A stretch of 64,000 bases of DNA from Frisingicoccus sp009929615 (GTDB lineage Bacteria > Bacillota > Clostridia > Lachnospirales > Lachnospiraceae): the NCBI GenBank assembly GCA_028692275.1, contig JAQUXR010000001.1, positions 62,001-126,000 on the forward strand. Reading direction: 5' to 3'. Position 1 is the stretch's first letter. Each line of letters starts with the position of its first letter. Position numbers and translations under genes: made by a program. The notes below the pieces were generated by a model. It ran no database searches. It saw only the letters and a list, made by a program, of their open reading frames with translations, and was not told the origin of the DNA. Below are positions 16,603 through 24,969 of this stretch, piece after piece.

Positions 16603-17112
16603 CTATGCCAAGATTTCTTCAACAGATTTGCCACGTTTCTTAGCAACTTCTTCTGGAGTCGTTAAGGCGCCCAATCCTTTGATTGTGGCAAGAACTACGT
16701 TCTGCTTGTTATTGGAACCTAAAGATTTTGTACGGATGTTTTTGTATCCAGCAAGTTCAAGTACGGCACGAGCTGGGCCTCCGGCGATAATACCGGTACC
16801 TTCTGGTGCACGTTTCAGTAAAACGCTTGCGCTGCCGAATTTTGCCTGTAAATCATGAGGAATACTCTGATTTTCATCCAACGGAACTGTGATCAGTTTC
16901 TTTATTGCATCTTCTTTTCCTTTGCGGATAGCTTCAGGAATTTCTGTTGCTTTTCCTAAGCCAGTACCAACGTGTCCGTTGCCGTCACCTACTACAACTA
17001 AAGCGGCAAAACGGAAGTTACGTCCACCTTTAACAACCTTGGTGACACGTTTAATTGATACTACTTTTTCTGTTAATTCTAATTGACTAGCATCAATAAT
17101 TGTACGTTTCAT
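16603..17112 (-). CDS. rpsE: 30S ribosomal protein S5 (uS5)
   Basis: A 169-residue uS5 that, with S4 and S12, shapes decoding accuracy and mRNA entry. The N-terminal double-stranded RNA-binding fold (VVKGGRNFRFAALVVVGDG) and the C-terminal GIIAGGPARAVLELAGYKNI are typical. It begins 15 bp after rplR. Confidence 0.97.
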   Translation of the reverse strand: MKRTIIDASQLELTEKVVSIKRVTKVVKGGRNFRFAALVVVGDGNGHVGTGLGKATEIPEAIRKGKEDAIKKLITVPLDENQSIPHDLQAKFGSASVLLKRAPEGTGIIAGGPARAVLELAGYKNIRTKSLGSNNKQNVVLATIKGLGALTTPEEVAKKRGKSVEEILA

Positions 17113-17127
17113 CTGTTCTCCTCCCTG

Positions 17128-17496
17128 CTAGAATTTTAATCCAGCTTCTCTAGCTGCTTCAGCTAAAGCTTCTATTTTACCCTGATAAATAAATCCGCCT
17201 CTGTCGAATACGACTTCAGTAATACCTTTATCTAAAGCCTTTTTAGCAATTGCTGTACCAACAGCAGTTGCTGCTGCAACGTCATTTGTCTTTTCAAGAC
17301 CAGCTTTAATTTCTTTTTCAGCTGTGGAAGCAGCTACCAGTGTATTGCCGATTGTATCATCAATAATCTGAGCATAAATGTGATTGTTGCTTCTAAAAAC
17401 AGCTAAACGAGGACGCTGGGCAGTGCCAGAGAAACGGTTACGCAGTCTTATATGTTTTTTAACTCGAACTTCATTTCTTGAATTTTTCTTAACCAT
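17128..17496 (-). CDS. rplR: 50S ribosomal protein L18 (uL18)
   Basis: A 122-residue uL18, which binds 5S rRNA in the central protuberance. RPRLAVFRSNNHIYAQIIDD and the C-terminal FDRGGFIYQGKIEALAEAAR are diagnostic, and the basic N-terminus is typical of the 5S contact. It sits 19 bp after rplF. Confidence 0.97.
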   Translation of the reverse strand: MVKKNSRNEVRVKKHIRLRNRFSGTAQRPRLAVFRSNNHIYAQIIDDTIGNTLVAASTAEKEIKAGLEKTNDVAAATAVGTAIAKKALDKGITEVVFDRGGFIYQGKIEALAEAAREAGLKF

Positions 17497-17515
17497 CTTA
17501 TTCTATCCTCCTTAA

Positions 17516-18058
17516 TTATTTTTTACCAGTCTTACCAACTTTACGTCTGATGACTTCATCAGCATATTTAATACCTTTACCCTTGTAAGGTTCAGGTCTT
17601 CTCTTATCTCTGATTTCAGCAGCGTACTGGCCAACTTTTTCTTTATCAATACCAGAAACAGTAATTTTGTTCTGACCTTCAAGTGTTGTTTCAACACCTT
17701 CTGGGTCAATCATCTCTACTGGATGTGAATATCCTAAAGATAAAACTAAGGTTTTGCCCTGTTTCTGAGCTCTATAACCAACACCGTTTACTTCAAGTAC
17801 TTTTGTGTAACCATCTGTAACACCAACAACCATGTTGTTAATGAGTGTACGTGTCAGACCATGTAAAGATTTCATTCTCTTTAACTCACTTGGTCTGGAA
17901 ACAACGATGGAATCTCCATCTTTTTCAATTTTCATTTCAATAGGTAATACTCTTTCAAGTGTTCCCTTAGGTCCTTTTACAGTAACCTTGTTATTCTCTG
18001 CAATATCAACAGTGACACCTGCAGGAATAGTAATTGGTAATCTACCAATACGTGACAT
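17516..18058 (-). CDS. rplF: 50S ribosomal protein L6 (uL6)
   Basis: A 180-residue uL6 with the two tandem RNA-binding domains of the family; it lies near the sarcin-ricin loop and factor-binding site. MSRIGRLPITIPAGV and the C-terminal RRPEPYKGKGIKYADEVIRRK are diagnostic. Unlike its neighbours it is separated from the gene before it (rpsH) by 110 bp with two hairpins. Confidence 0.97.
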   Translation of the reverse strand: MSRIGRLPITIPAGVTVDIAENNKVTVKGPKGTLERVLPIEMKIEKDGDSIVVSRPSELKRMKSLHGLTRTLINNMVVGVTDGYTKVLEVNGVGYRAQKQGKTLVLSLGYSHPVEMIDPEGVETTLEGQNKITVSGIDKEKVGQYAAEIRDKRRPEPYKGKGIKYADEVIRRKVGKTGKK

Positions 18059-18086
18059 AAGATTGTCCTCCTAACTTAAATTCTCG

Positions 18087-18137
18087 GAAAGGGCCATTGC
18101 CCTTTCTGTTTTCAGTTGCACCCCATACGCGATGGGG
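18087..18137 (-). promoter_or_regulatory. Two strong hairpins between rpsH and rplF
   Basis: The rpsH-rplF gap contains CCCCAT/ATGGGG (18121-18137, 5-nt loop) and GAAAGGGC/GCCCTTTC (18087-18106, 4-nt loop), both perfectly paired. Neither is followed by a T-run on the minus strand. Together they make a compact structured linker in the middle of the spc operon, suggestive of a processing site or a protein-binding site. Confidence 0.5.
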
Positions 18138-18168
18138 ATTTCTGCCTTTAACCGGACAGGCACGGGTT

Positions 18169-18570
18169 TTACCATACAAATGCTATAACTTCGCCACCTA
18201 CGTTTAACGCACGAGCTTCTTTATCTGTAATAACACCTTTGTTTGTTGAAATAATTGCTACGCCAAGTCCGCCAAGTACTCTAGGCAGTTCTTCTTTTGC
18301 TGCGTATACACGAAGACCAGGTTTAGAGATTCTCTTAATTCCGCTAATTGTCTTCTGGTTTTTATCTGCACCGTATTTCAGTGTAATCTTAATTGTTTTT
18401 ACGATTCCATCTTCAACGGTTTCATATCCTTTGATATATCCTTCATCTAAAAGAATTTTAGCGATGGACTCCTTCATCTTTGATGCCGGAACATCGACAG
18501 TATCATGTTTAGCAGTATTTGCATTACGGATTCTTGTAAGCATATCTGCAATTGGATCGCTCATTGACAT
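18169..18570 (-). CDS. rpsH: 30S ribosomal protein S8 (uS8)
   Basis: A 133-residue uS8, a primary binder of the central domain of 16S rRNA and, in E. coli, the autogenous repressor of the spc operon. SDPIADMLTRIRNAN and the C-terminal GVITDKEARALNVGGEVIAF are diagnostic. Two closely spaced ATG codons (18570 and 18564) are possible; the first is 6 nt after AAGGAGG. The structured gap that follows it could be relevant to S8 control. Confidence 0.97.
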   Translation of the reverse strand: MSMSDPIADMLTRIRNANTAKHDTVDVPASKMKESIAKILLDEGYIKGYETVEDGIVKTIKITLKYGADKNQKTISGIKRISKPGLRVYAAKEELPRVLGGLGVAIISTNKGVITDKEARALNVGGEVIAFVW

Positions 18571-18595
18571 GATAAGTTCCTCCTTTCACTTATTC

Positions 18596-18781
18596 CTACC
18601 AGCTTGATTTTGTAACTCCTGGAATTTCACCTTTATATGCTAATTCACGGAAGCAAATTCTGCAAACGCCATATTTTCTCAAATAAGCATGTGGACGACC
18701 GCAGATTCTGCAGCGATTGTATTCTCTGGTAGAGAATTTCTGTGGACGCTGCTGTTTAACTTTCATCGAAGTTTTAGCCAT
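18596..18781 (-). CDS. rpsN: 30S ribosomal protein S14, zinc type Z (uS14)
   Basis: A 61-residue S14 of the short, zinc-binding class: Cys24, Cys27, Cys40 and Cys43 form the site (NRCRICG and GVCRIC). The C-terminal FRELAYKGEIPGVTKSSW is typical. Present once, inside the spc operon, as expected when it is the main S14. Confidence 0.97.
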   Translation of the reverse strand: MAKTSMKVKQQRPQKFSTREYNRCRICGRPHAYLRKYGVCRICFRELAYKGEIPGVTKSSW

Positions 18782-18796
18782 GGATTTCCCTCCTAA

Positions 18797-19336
18797 CTAC
18801 TTTTTAAATGGCATGCCAAATAATCTTAACAATTCACGTGCTTCTTCATCTGTCTGAGCTGTTGTAACGAAGATAACGTCCATACCTCTTACCTTATCAA
18901 CTTTATCATACTCAATTTCTGGGAAGATTAATTGTTCTTTAATACCTAACGCGTAGTTACCTCTACCATCAAAAGCATCTGGATTAACACCTCTAAAGTC
19001 ACGTACACGAGGCAGTGCCAGGTTAATGAGACGATCAGCAAATTCATACATCTTTTCGCCTCTCAGAGTTGTTTTGCATCCGATAGCCATGCCCTCTCTG
19101 ATTTTGAAGTTAGCCACAGAATTTTTTGCTTTAGTCAAAACTACTTTCTGACCTGCAATTGTTTCCATATCTTTTACAGCTGATTCCAAAACTTTAGCAT
19201 TGTCTTTTGCTTCGCCAACGCCCATATTAATTACGATTTTGTTAAGTTTTGGTACCTGCATGATGTTTTTATATCCAAACTTTGAAATCATTGCTGGAAC
19301 GACTTCATTGTTATACATATCTTTTAATCTAGTCAC
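18797..19336 (-). CDS. rplE: 50S ribosomal protein L5 (uL5)
   Basis: A 179-residue uL5, a 5S rRNA-binding protein of the central protuberance that contacts P-site tRNA. KLNKIVINMGVGEAKDNAK and PRVRDFRGVNPDAFDGRGNY are diagnostic. I place the start at GTG 19336 (MTRLKDMYNN), 9 nt after GGGAGG; the upstream TTG at 19345 directly abuts that site and is less likely. Confidence 0.96.
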   Translation of the reverse strand: MTRLKDMYNNEVVPAMISKFGYKNIMQVPKLNKIVINMGVGEAKDNAKVLESAVKDMETIAGQKVVLTKAKNSVANFKIREGMAIGCKTTLRGEKMYEFADRLINLALPRVRDFRGVNPDAFDGRGNYALGIKEQLIFPEIEYDKVDKVRGMDVIFVTTAQTDEEARELLRLFGMPFKK

Positions 19337-19358
19337 CGATAACAACCTCCCTTCTCAA

Positions 19359-19667
19359 TTAGTCAATGATATCTCCGGTGGATTTTGCCACACGGACTTT
19401 TTTGCCATCTTTTTCAGTAAAACCAATACGTGTTGCTTTTCCTTTGAACACATACATAACGTTTGATGCGTCAATTGGCGCTTCCTGATTGATGATTCCG
19501 CCTGCCTGATTCTGTGCAGATGGTTTTGTATGTTTTGTGATCATGTTAACACCTTCTACAAGAACGGTGCCTTTCTTATGATCTACGGCAATAACCTTGC
19601 CTTCTTTGCCTTTATCTTTACCTGCGATAACCTTTACAAGATCATCTTTTTTAATTTTCATAGACAC
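19359..19667 (-). CDS. rplX: 50S ribosomal protein L24 (uL24)
   Basis: An approximately 102-residue uL24 that starts 50S assembly at the 5' end of 23S rRNA. The KOW motif KVIAGKDKGKEGKVIAVDHKK is diagnostic. The start is uncertain: GTG 19676 overlaps AGGAGG, GTG 19667 is 8 nt from it, and ATG 19661 is 14 nt from it. I chose 19667 on spacing; the mature protein differs by only a few residues. Confidence 0.93.
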   Translation of the reverse strand: MSMKIKKDDLVKVIAGKDKGKEGKVIAVDHKKGTVLVEGVNMITKHTKPSAQNQAGGIINQEAPIDASNVMYVFKGKATRIGFTEKDGKKVRVAKSTGDIID

Positions 19668-19680
19668 AGCCGACACCTCC

Positions 19681-20049
19681 TTAAAGTACTTCTGGTGCTA
19701 AGGATACAATTTTCATAAACTGTTTTTCTCTCAGCTCTCTGGCTACAGGTCCAAAAATACGAGTTCCTTTTGGATTCATATCATCTTTAATGATAACTGC
19801 AGCGTTTTCGTCGAATCTGATATATGAACCATCTTTACGACGGGCACCTTTTACAGTACGAACAACAACGGCTTTTACTACATCACCTTTTTTAACAACT
19901 CCGCCTGGTGTTGCATCTTTAACCGTAGCAACGATAATATCGCCAATGCTCGCATATCTTCTTGTTGAGCCGCCTAATACACGGATACAAAGTAATTCTT
20001 TAGCACCAGTATTGTCAGCAACACGAAGTCTAGTCTCCTGTTGAATCAT
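19681..20049 (-). CDS. rplN: 50S ribosomal protein L14 (uL14)
   Basis: A 122-residue uL14 at the subunit interface, next to L19 and the binding site of silencing factor RsfS. MIQQETRLRVADNTGAKELLCIRVLGG and the C-terminal FMKIVSLAPEVL are diagnostic; length is exact. It lies between rpsQ and rplX in the usual order. Confidence 0.97.
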   Translation of the reverse strand: MIQQETRLRVADNTGAKELLCIRVLGGSTRRYASIGDIIVATVKDATPGGVVKKGDVVKAVVVRTVKGARRKDGSYIRFDENAAVIIKDDMNPKGTRIFGPVARELREKQFMKIVSLAPEVL

Positions 20050-20076
20050 GACGTTACCTCCTTAATACTAAACCGA

Positions 20077-20331
20077 TTATTTAGCTTTCTCAATGATTTC
20101 TACGAGTCTCCATCTTTTGTCCTTGGACAATGGTCTTGTTTCCATCACTTTTACTCTATCACCAATATTACACTCATTATTTTCATCATGAGCTTTTAAT
20201 TTATAAGTTCTATTAACAATCTTCTTGTAAAGAGGATGTTTTACACGGTCTTCAATAGCAACAACGATTGTTTTGTCCATTTTGTTGCTTACTACTTTAC
20301 CAATTCTTACTTTTCTAAGATTTCTTTCCAC
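20077..20331 (-). CDS. rpsQ: 30S ribosomal protein S17 (uS17)
   Basis: An 84-residue OB-fold protein binding the 5' and central domains of 16S rRNA. RNLRKVRIGKVVSNKMDKTIVV and HPLYKKIV are diagnostic. The start codon is GTG at 20331, preceded by GGAGGAATTTGTT. Confidence 0.97.
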   Translation of the reverse strand: MERNLRKVRIGKVVSNKMDKTIVVAIEDRVKHPLYKKIVNRTYKLKAHDENNECNIGDRVKVMETRPLSKDKRWRLVEIIEKAK

Positions 20332-20352
20332 AACAAATTCCTCCTTTCTAGA

Positions 20353-20562
20353 TTACTGTGCAGCGTTCGCCTTTTCAGAGATAACGGTCTGAATTCTGGC
20401 AATATTTTTACGAACGTCCTTGATTCTGCTTGTGTTATCTAACTGGTTTGTTGCGTTCTGGAATCTCAAATTGAAGAGTTCCTTTTTAGCAGCTACTAAT
20501 TCGTCATTTAATTCTGCAGCTGATTTCTTTTTTAAATCTTCTACATATACATTAATTTTCAC
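20353..20562 (-). CDS. rpmC: 50S ribosomal protein L29 (uL29)
   Basis: A 69-residue helical protein at the exit tunnel, where nascent-chain factors bind. LKKKSAAELNDELVAAKKELF and the LDNTSRIKDVRKNIARI helix are diagnostic. I place the start at GTG 20562, 8 nt after AAGGCGG, giving MKINVYVEDL; it overlaps the rplP coding end by 11 nt. A GTG at 20571 overlaps the ribosome-binding site itself. Confidence 0.95.
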   Translation of the reverse strand: MKINVYVEDLKKKSAAELNDELVAAKKELFNLRFQNATNQLDNTSRIKDVRKNIARIQTVISEKANAAQ

Positions 20563-20989
20563 TGTTATCACCGCCTTCTAAGTCTTCGCGAGAAACTACT
20601 TTACATTTTACAGGAAGCTTATGAACAGCAAGACGAAGTGCCTCTCTGGCTACATCTTCTGGCACGCCGGCAATTTCAAACATTACACGGCCCGGTTTAA
20701 CAACAGCTACCCAGTATTCAAGAGATCCTTTACCGGAACCCATACGTGTTTCAGCAGGTTTTGTAGTTACTGGTTTGTCTGGGAAAATTTTGATCCAAAC
20801 TTTACCACCACGTTTGATATAACGTGTCATGGCGATACGGGCTGCCTCGATCTGGTTAGAACGAATCCAACCTGGCTCTAAGGCTACGATACCATATTCA
20901 CCGTAAGAAATTTTATTACCACGTGTTGCCTTTCCTTTCATAGAACCACGGAACTGCTTACGACGTTTAACTCTTTTTGGCATTAACAT
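20552..20989 (-). CDS. rplP: 50S ribosomal protein L16 (uL16)
   Basis: A 145-residue uL16, a late-assembly protein that shapes the A-site tRNA channel. MLMPKRVKRRKQFRGSM and the conserved GSGKGSLEYWVAVVKPGRVMFE are diagnostic. Its ATG overlaps the rpsC stop codon (TAATG), and rpmC starts inside its end, so translation of rpsC-rplP-rpmC looks tightly coupled. Confidence 0.97.
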   Translation of the reverse strand: MLMPKRVKRRKQFRGSMKGKATRGNKISYGEYGIVALEPGWIRSNQIEAARIAMTRYIKRGGKVWIKIFPDKPVTTKPAETRMGSGKGSLEYWVAVVKPGRVMFEIAGVPEDVAREALRLAVHKLPVKCKVVSREDLEGGDNSEN

Positions 20990-21645
20990 TATTTATCGCT
21001 CCCTTCCTTTGTTCCCTTAACTGGAAGTACTTCACCATGGTAAATCCATGTTTTCACACCAACTTTACCATATGTTGTATTTGCTTCTGCAAAACCGTAA
21101 TCAATGTCAGCTCTAAGTGTCTGCAGCGGAATAGTTCCTTCGCTGTAGAATTCCGTACGGGCCATATCAGCACCGCCAAGACGTCCGGATACGGAAGTTT
21201 TGATACCCTTGCATCCAGCTCTCATTGTTCTCTGCATTGAAGATTTCATAGCTCTACGGAAAGAAATACGGTTTTCAAGCTGAGTTGCAATGTTTTCAGC
21301 AACGAGCTGAGCATCTCTCTCAGGTCTTTTTACTTCTTTGATGTCGAGTAATAATCTTTTATCTGTAAATGACTGAAGTTCTCTTTTAACTTTTTCGATT
21401 TCAGAACCACCCTTACCAATAACTACGCCAGGTTTAGCTGTGTAGATGATAATTTTAAGACGGTCAGATGCTCTTTCGATTTCAATCTTGGATACACCTG
21501 CATTATATAATCTCTTTTTAAGGTATTTTCTGATTTCGTAATCTTCAACCAGATTATCTGCAAAATCTGCTTCTGCATACCATCTGGAATCCCAATCCTT
21601 AATAATTCCGACTCTGAGGCCGTGAGGATTAACTTTCTGTCCCAT
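20989..21645 (-). CDS. rpsC: 30S ribosomal protein S3 (uS3)
   Basis: A 218-residue uS3 with an N-terminal KH domain (VIGKGGSEIEKVKRELQ) and a C-terminal domain; it lines the mRNA entry channel. ATG 21645 (MGQKVNPHGLRVGII) has AGGAGG 6 nt upstream; the in-frame extension to 21675 overlaps rplV and is not used. Confidence 0.97.
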   Translation of the reverse strand: MGQKVNPHGLRVGIIKDWDSRWYAEADFADNLVEDYEIRKYLKKRLYNAGVSKIEIERASDRLKIIIYTAKPGVVIGKGGSEIEKVKRELQSFTDKRLLLDIKEVKRPERDAQLVAENIATQLENRISFRRAMKSSMQRTMRAGCKGIKTSVSGRLGGADMARTEFYSEGTIPLQTLRADIDYGFAEANTTYGKVGVKTWIYHGEVLPVKGTKEGSDK

Positions 21646-21655
21646 GATTTTCCTC

Positions 21656-22042
21656 CTATCTCTCATTAAGCACAACAGTAATATGGCTCATTCTCTTTTC
21701 GATTCTATAAGCTCTACCCTGTGCTCTCGGTTTAATTCTCTTCATTGTAGGTCCTTTATCTGCATAGCACTCTTCAATGAATAAGTTGTCTGGGTTCATT
21801 CCATTATTGTTTTCTGCATTTGCGATTGCAGATTTTAATACTTTTTCTATAACTGTAGAAGCGTATCTTGGATTATATGTCAAGATAGCTAATGCTGATT
21901 TTACATCCTTGCCTCTGATTGCATCGAGAACGAAGCACGCCTTTTGAACGGAGACTCTGGCGTAGGATACCTTTGCGCTAGGTCTAGTATCTTTGTTCGC
22001 ATTTCTTTCTCTTTTTATCTGGGATCTATGTCCTTTAGCCAT
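21656..22042 (-). CDS. rplV: 50S ribosomal protein L22 (uL22)
   Basis: A 128-residue uL22 whose long beta-hairpin lines the exit tunnel and influences macrolide binding. ARVSVQKACFVLDAIRGK and the hairpin region GPTMKRIKPRAQGRAYRI are diagnostic. It lies between rpsS and rpsC. Confidence 0.97.
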   Translation of the reverse strand: MAKGHRSQIKRERNANKDTRPSAKVSYARVSVQKACFVLDAIRGKDVKSALAILTYNPRYASTVIEKVLKSAIANAENNNGMNPDNLFIEECYADKGPTMKRIKPRAQGRAYRIEKRMSHITVVLNER

Positions 22043-22062
22043 GGATAAAACCTCCTTTCAAA

Positions 22063-22341
22063 CTAACGTCTTGCTTTCTTTTCGTCTTTGCCGTGTCCTC
22101 TGTAGGTACGTGTTGCAACAAATTCACCTAATTTGTGGCCAACCATATCCTCTGTAACATATACTGGAACATGTTTTCTTCCATCATGTACAGCAATTGT
22201 ATATCCAACCATCTGCGGAAAAATTGTAGAACGGCGGGACCAAGTCTTGATAACAGACTTATCACCGGCTGCGTTCGCTGCATCTACTTTTTTAAGTAAA
22301 CTAGCATCTGCAAATGGGCCTTTTTTTAATGATCTAGACAT
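22063..22341 (-). CDS. rpsS: 30S ribosomal protein S19 (uS19)
   Basis: A 92-residue uS19 in the head of the 30S subunit, bound to S13 and contributing intersubunit bridges. MSRSLKKGPFADASLLKK and HKLGEFVATRTYRGH are diagnostic; length is exact. It is flanked by rplB and rplV with 20-25 bp gaps. Confidence 0.97.
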   Translation of the reverse strand: MSRSLKKGPFADASLLKKVDAANAAGDKSVIKTWSRRSTIFPQMVGYTIAVHDGRKHVPVYVTEDMVGHKLGEFVATRTYRGHGKDEKKARR

Positions 22342-22366
22342 GCGTCTTACCTCCTTAGATTATTTC

Positions 22367-23212
22367 TTATTTAATCATGCTTCCGTCGCGTCTACGTACA
22401 ATCATCTTATTAGATTTCTTGTGTTTCTTACGCGTCTTCAAACCAAGTGCTGGTTTGCCCCATGGAGTCATTGGGCCAGAACGTCCGATTGGTGCACGTC
22501 CTTCACCACCACCATGTGGATGGTCGTTAGGGTTCATAACAGAACCACGAACTGTTGGGCGGATACCCATGTGACGTTTACGACCAGCTTTACCGATGTT
22601 AATCAGTTCATGATCTGTGTTACCAACCTGACCGATTGTTGCACGGCCGTTAAGAGGTACCATTCTCATTTCACCGGAAGGTAATCTAAGGGTTGCAAAT
22701 TTTCCTTCTTTAGCCATCAACTGTGCAGAGTTACCTGCTGAACGAACTAACTGTCCGCCTTTGCCTGGGTATAACTCAATGTTGTGTACCTGAGTACCAA
22801 CTGGAATCTGAGCAAGTGGTAAGCAGTTACCAACTTGAATTTCTGCATCTGGACCATTCATAATGGTTGCTCCAACCTTAAGTCCGTTTGGTGCTAAAAT
22901 ATAAGTATATTCTCCATCTGCGTAGCAGATCAAAGCAATATTTGCTGTTCTGTTTGGATCGTATTCGATAGCTTTTACTGTTGCCGGAATACCATCTTTT
23001 TTATTTCTCTTGAAATCGATGATTCTGTATTTCTGTTTTGCACCACCACCGTGATGTCTTACTGTGATTTTTCCCTGATTATTACGTCCAGCGATTCTGT
23101 TCTTTTTAGCAACTAAGGATTTCATCGGTGTTGACTTTGTAATCTCCGCGAAATCAGAGCTGGTCATATGTCTTCTGGAAGGTGTATATGGGTTAAATGT
23201 TTTAATACCCAT
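22367..23212 (-). CDS. rplB: 50S ribosomal protein L2 (uL2)
   Basis: A 281-residue uL2, one of the most conserved ribosomal proteins, needed for subunit association and peptidyl transfer. The C-terminal GVVMNP-like segment here reads VRGSVMNPNDHPHGGGEGRA, with the essential His of that loop present. Start ATG 23212 (MGIKTFNPYTPSRR) follows AAAGGAG. Confidence 0.97.
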   Translation of the reverse strand: MGIKTFNPYTPSRRHMTSSDFAEITKSTPMKSLVAKKNRIAGRNNQGKITVRHHGGGAKQKYRIIDFKRNKKDGIPATVKAIEYDPNRTANIALICYADGEYTYILAPNGLKVGATIMNGPDAEIQVGNCLPLAQIPVGTQVHNIELYPGKGGQLVRSAGNSAQLMAKEGKFATLRLPSGEMRMVPLNGRATIGQVGNTDHELINIGKAGRKRHMGIRPTVRGSVMNPNDHPHGGGEGRAPIGRSGPMTPWGKPALGLKTRKKHKKSNKMIVRRRDGSMIK

Positions 23213-23288
23213 TTTATTCACTCCTTTCAAGTGCCTGATTTATTGTCACGCTTATTTGCGTATAGGTTTATATAAGTTGCAGCAATTC

Positions 23289-23588
23289 TTACAGACCTGC
23301 GAAGATTTCGATATCTTTGCTTTCAGCTGTTAATTTAACGATTGCTTTTTTTGTCTGAGCTGTTTTACCAGTTGTTGTTCCACGTCTTTTGTTCTTGCCT
23401 TCGCAATTCATTGTGTTGACGCTTGCAACTTTTGTTCCTTCGAACATTTTTTCAACAGCTTCTTTAACCTGGCTCTTTGTAGCCTGTGGATGCACTAAGA
23501 AAGTGTATTTCTTCTCAGCCATCTGGTTCATACTTTTTTCTGTAATCACTGGTTTGAGGATTACATCATAATATTTAATATCAGCCAT
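23289..23588 (-). CDS. rplW: 50S ribosomal protein L23 (uL23)
   Basis: A 99-residue uL23 at the tunnel exit, docking site for SRP and trigger factor. VILKPVITEKSMNQMAEKKYTF and the KRRGTTTGKTAQTKKAIVKL loop are diagnostic. Its ATG overlaps the rplD stop by 1 nt (TAATG). A 76-bp gap to rplB follows. Confidence 0.97.
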   Translation of the reverse strand: MADIKYYDVILKPVITEKSMNQMAEKKYTFLVHPQATKSQVKEAVEKMFEGTKVASVNTMNCEGKNKRRGTTTGKTAQTKKAIVKLTAESKDIEIFAGL

Positions 23589-24205
23589 TATGCGTACACC
23601 TCCTGGATAGTTGCAACTGCATCCTGAGTAAGCACTAATGTGTCATATTTCAGAATATCGTATACGTTGATTGTATTTGTTGAAGCTGTTTTTACTTCTG
23701 GGATATTTCTTGCGGATAAGATAACGTTTTTGTTATCATCTACAACTACCAGTGCTTTAGAAACTTTTAAAGCATCCATAACAGCTTTGAAGTTCTTTGT
23801 TTTGATTTCATCCATGTTAAAAGCATCTAAAACGATGATTTTGTTATCAGCAACTCTGGATGATAAAGCAGATTTCAGAGCAATTCTTCTTTCTTTCTTG
23901 TTCAGTTTGAAAGAATAATCTCTTGGCTTTGGAGCGAATACAACGCCGCCGCCTGTCCACTGTGGAGCTCTTGTTGAACCCTGTCTTGCATGACCGGTTC
24001 CTTTCTGTCTCCATGGTTTCTTTCCTCCGCCGCGAACTTCGGAACGAGTTTTTGCGCTCTGTGTTCCCTGACGTTTTGCAGCAAGATGATTAACAACTGC
24101 CATGTGTAAAAGATGTTCGTTAACTTCAACACCAAACACTGCATCGTTTAATTCGATCTCGCCCACCTGATTGCCTTCAATATTGTAAACAGATACGTTT
24201 GCCAT
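23588..24205 (-). CDS. rplD: 50S ribosomal protein L4 (uL4)
   Basis: A 205-residue uL4 with an extended loop in the exit tunnel (SEVRGGGKKPWRQKGTGHARQGS). In E. coli it also represses the S10 operon. Start ATG 24205 (MANVSVYNIEG) follows AAGGAGG. It lies between rplC and rplW. Confidence 0.97.
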   Translation of the reverse strand: MANVSVYNIEGNQVGEIELNDAVFGVEVNEHLLHMAVVNHLAAKRQGTQSAKTRSEVRGGGKKPWRQKGTGHARQGSTRAPQWTGGGVVFAPKPRDYSFKLNKKERRIALKSALSSRVADNKIIVLDAFNMDEIKTKNFKAVMDALKVSKALVVVDDNKNVILSARNIPEVKTASTNTINVYDILKYDTLVLTQDAVATIQEVYA

Positions 24206-24232
24206 CTGTGTGTCCTCCTTCCTCAAAGCTCA

Positions 24233-24862
24233 TTAGGCTTTGGTTGATTCCTTAATCATTACTAAAGATTTCTTAGGTCCTGGTACAGCACCTTTAACTA
24301 AGATTAAGTTCTGTTCAGCATCAACTCTTACAACTTCAAGATTCTGGACAGTAATTCTTACAGCACCCATATGTCCTGGCATTTTCTTTCCTTTGAAAAC
24401 GCGGCCTGGTGTTGTTGCAGAACCATTGGAACCTGCATGTCTGTGGAACTTAGAACCATGAGTCATAGGTCCTCTGGACTGTCCGTGTCTCTTAATCGCG
24501 CCCTGGAAGCCTTTACCTTTGGATCTTGCAGTAGCATCTACCTTATCTCCGTTAGCAAAAACATCAGCTTTGATTTCCTGACCTACAGTATAGTTTTCAG
24601 CATCTTCTAATCTGAATTCTCTAACAAATCTCTTTGCAGCAACACCTGCTTTTGCAAAATGTCCCTTCATAGGTTTGTTAACTAATTTTTCTCTGATATC
24701 TCCAAAGCCAACCTGAATTGCGGAATATCCGTCATTGTCAACAGTTTTAACCTGTGTAACAACGCATGGGCCTGCCTGAAGAACAGTAACTGGAGTTAAA
24801 ACTCCATCTTCGTTGAAAATCTGAGTCATTCCAACTTTTGTTGTTAAAATTGCTTTCTTCAT
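24233..24862 (-). CDS. rplC: 50S ribosomal protein L3 (uL3)
   Basis: A 209-residue uL3, an early-assembly protein whose loop reaches the peptidyl-transferase centre. MKKAILTTKVGMTQIFNEDG and the Gln-containing loop GSNGSATTPGRVFKGKKMPGH region are diagnostic. Start ATG 24862 has AGGAGG upstream. The 107-bp gap to rpsJ holds nothing I recognise. Confidence 0.97.
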   Translation of the reverse strand: MKKAILTTKVGMTQIFNEDGVLTPVTVLQAGPCVVTQVKTVDNDGYSAIQVGFGDIREKLVNKPMKGHFAKAGVAAKRFVREFRLEDAENYTVGQEIKADVFANGDKVDATARSKGKGFQGAIKRHGQSRGPMTHGSKFHRHAGSNGSATTPGRVFKGKKMPGHMGAVRITVQNLEVVRVDAEQNLILVKGAVPGPKKSLVMIKESTKA

Positions 24863-24969
24863 ATTTACCTCCTGTTTCATCTACAGCGGATTACACTGCA
24901 TGTGCAATCATCCTAGATAGGCTGATAAGGAATTCCTTCTCAACACTAAGGATAATTTTCTTAAATAAA

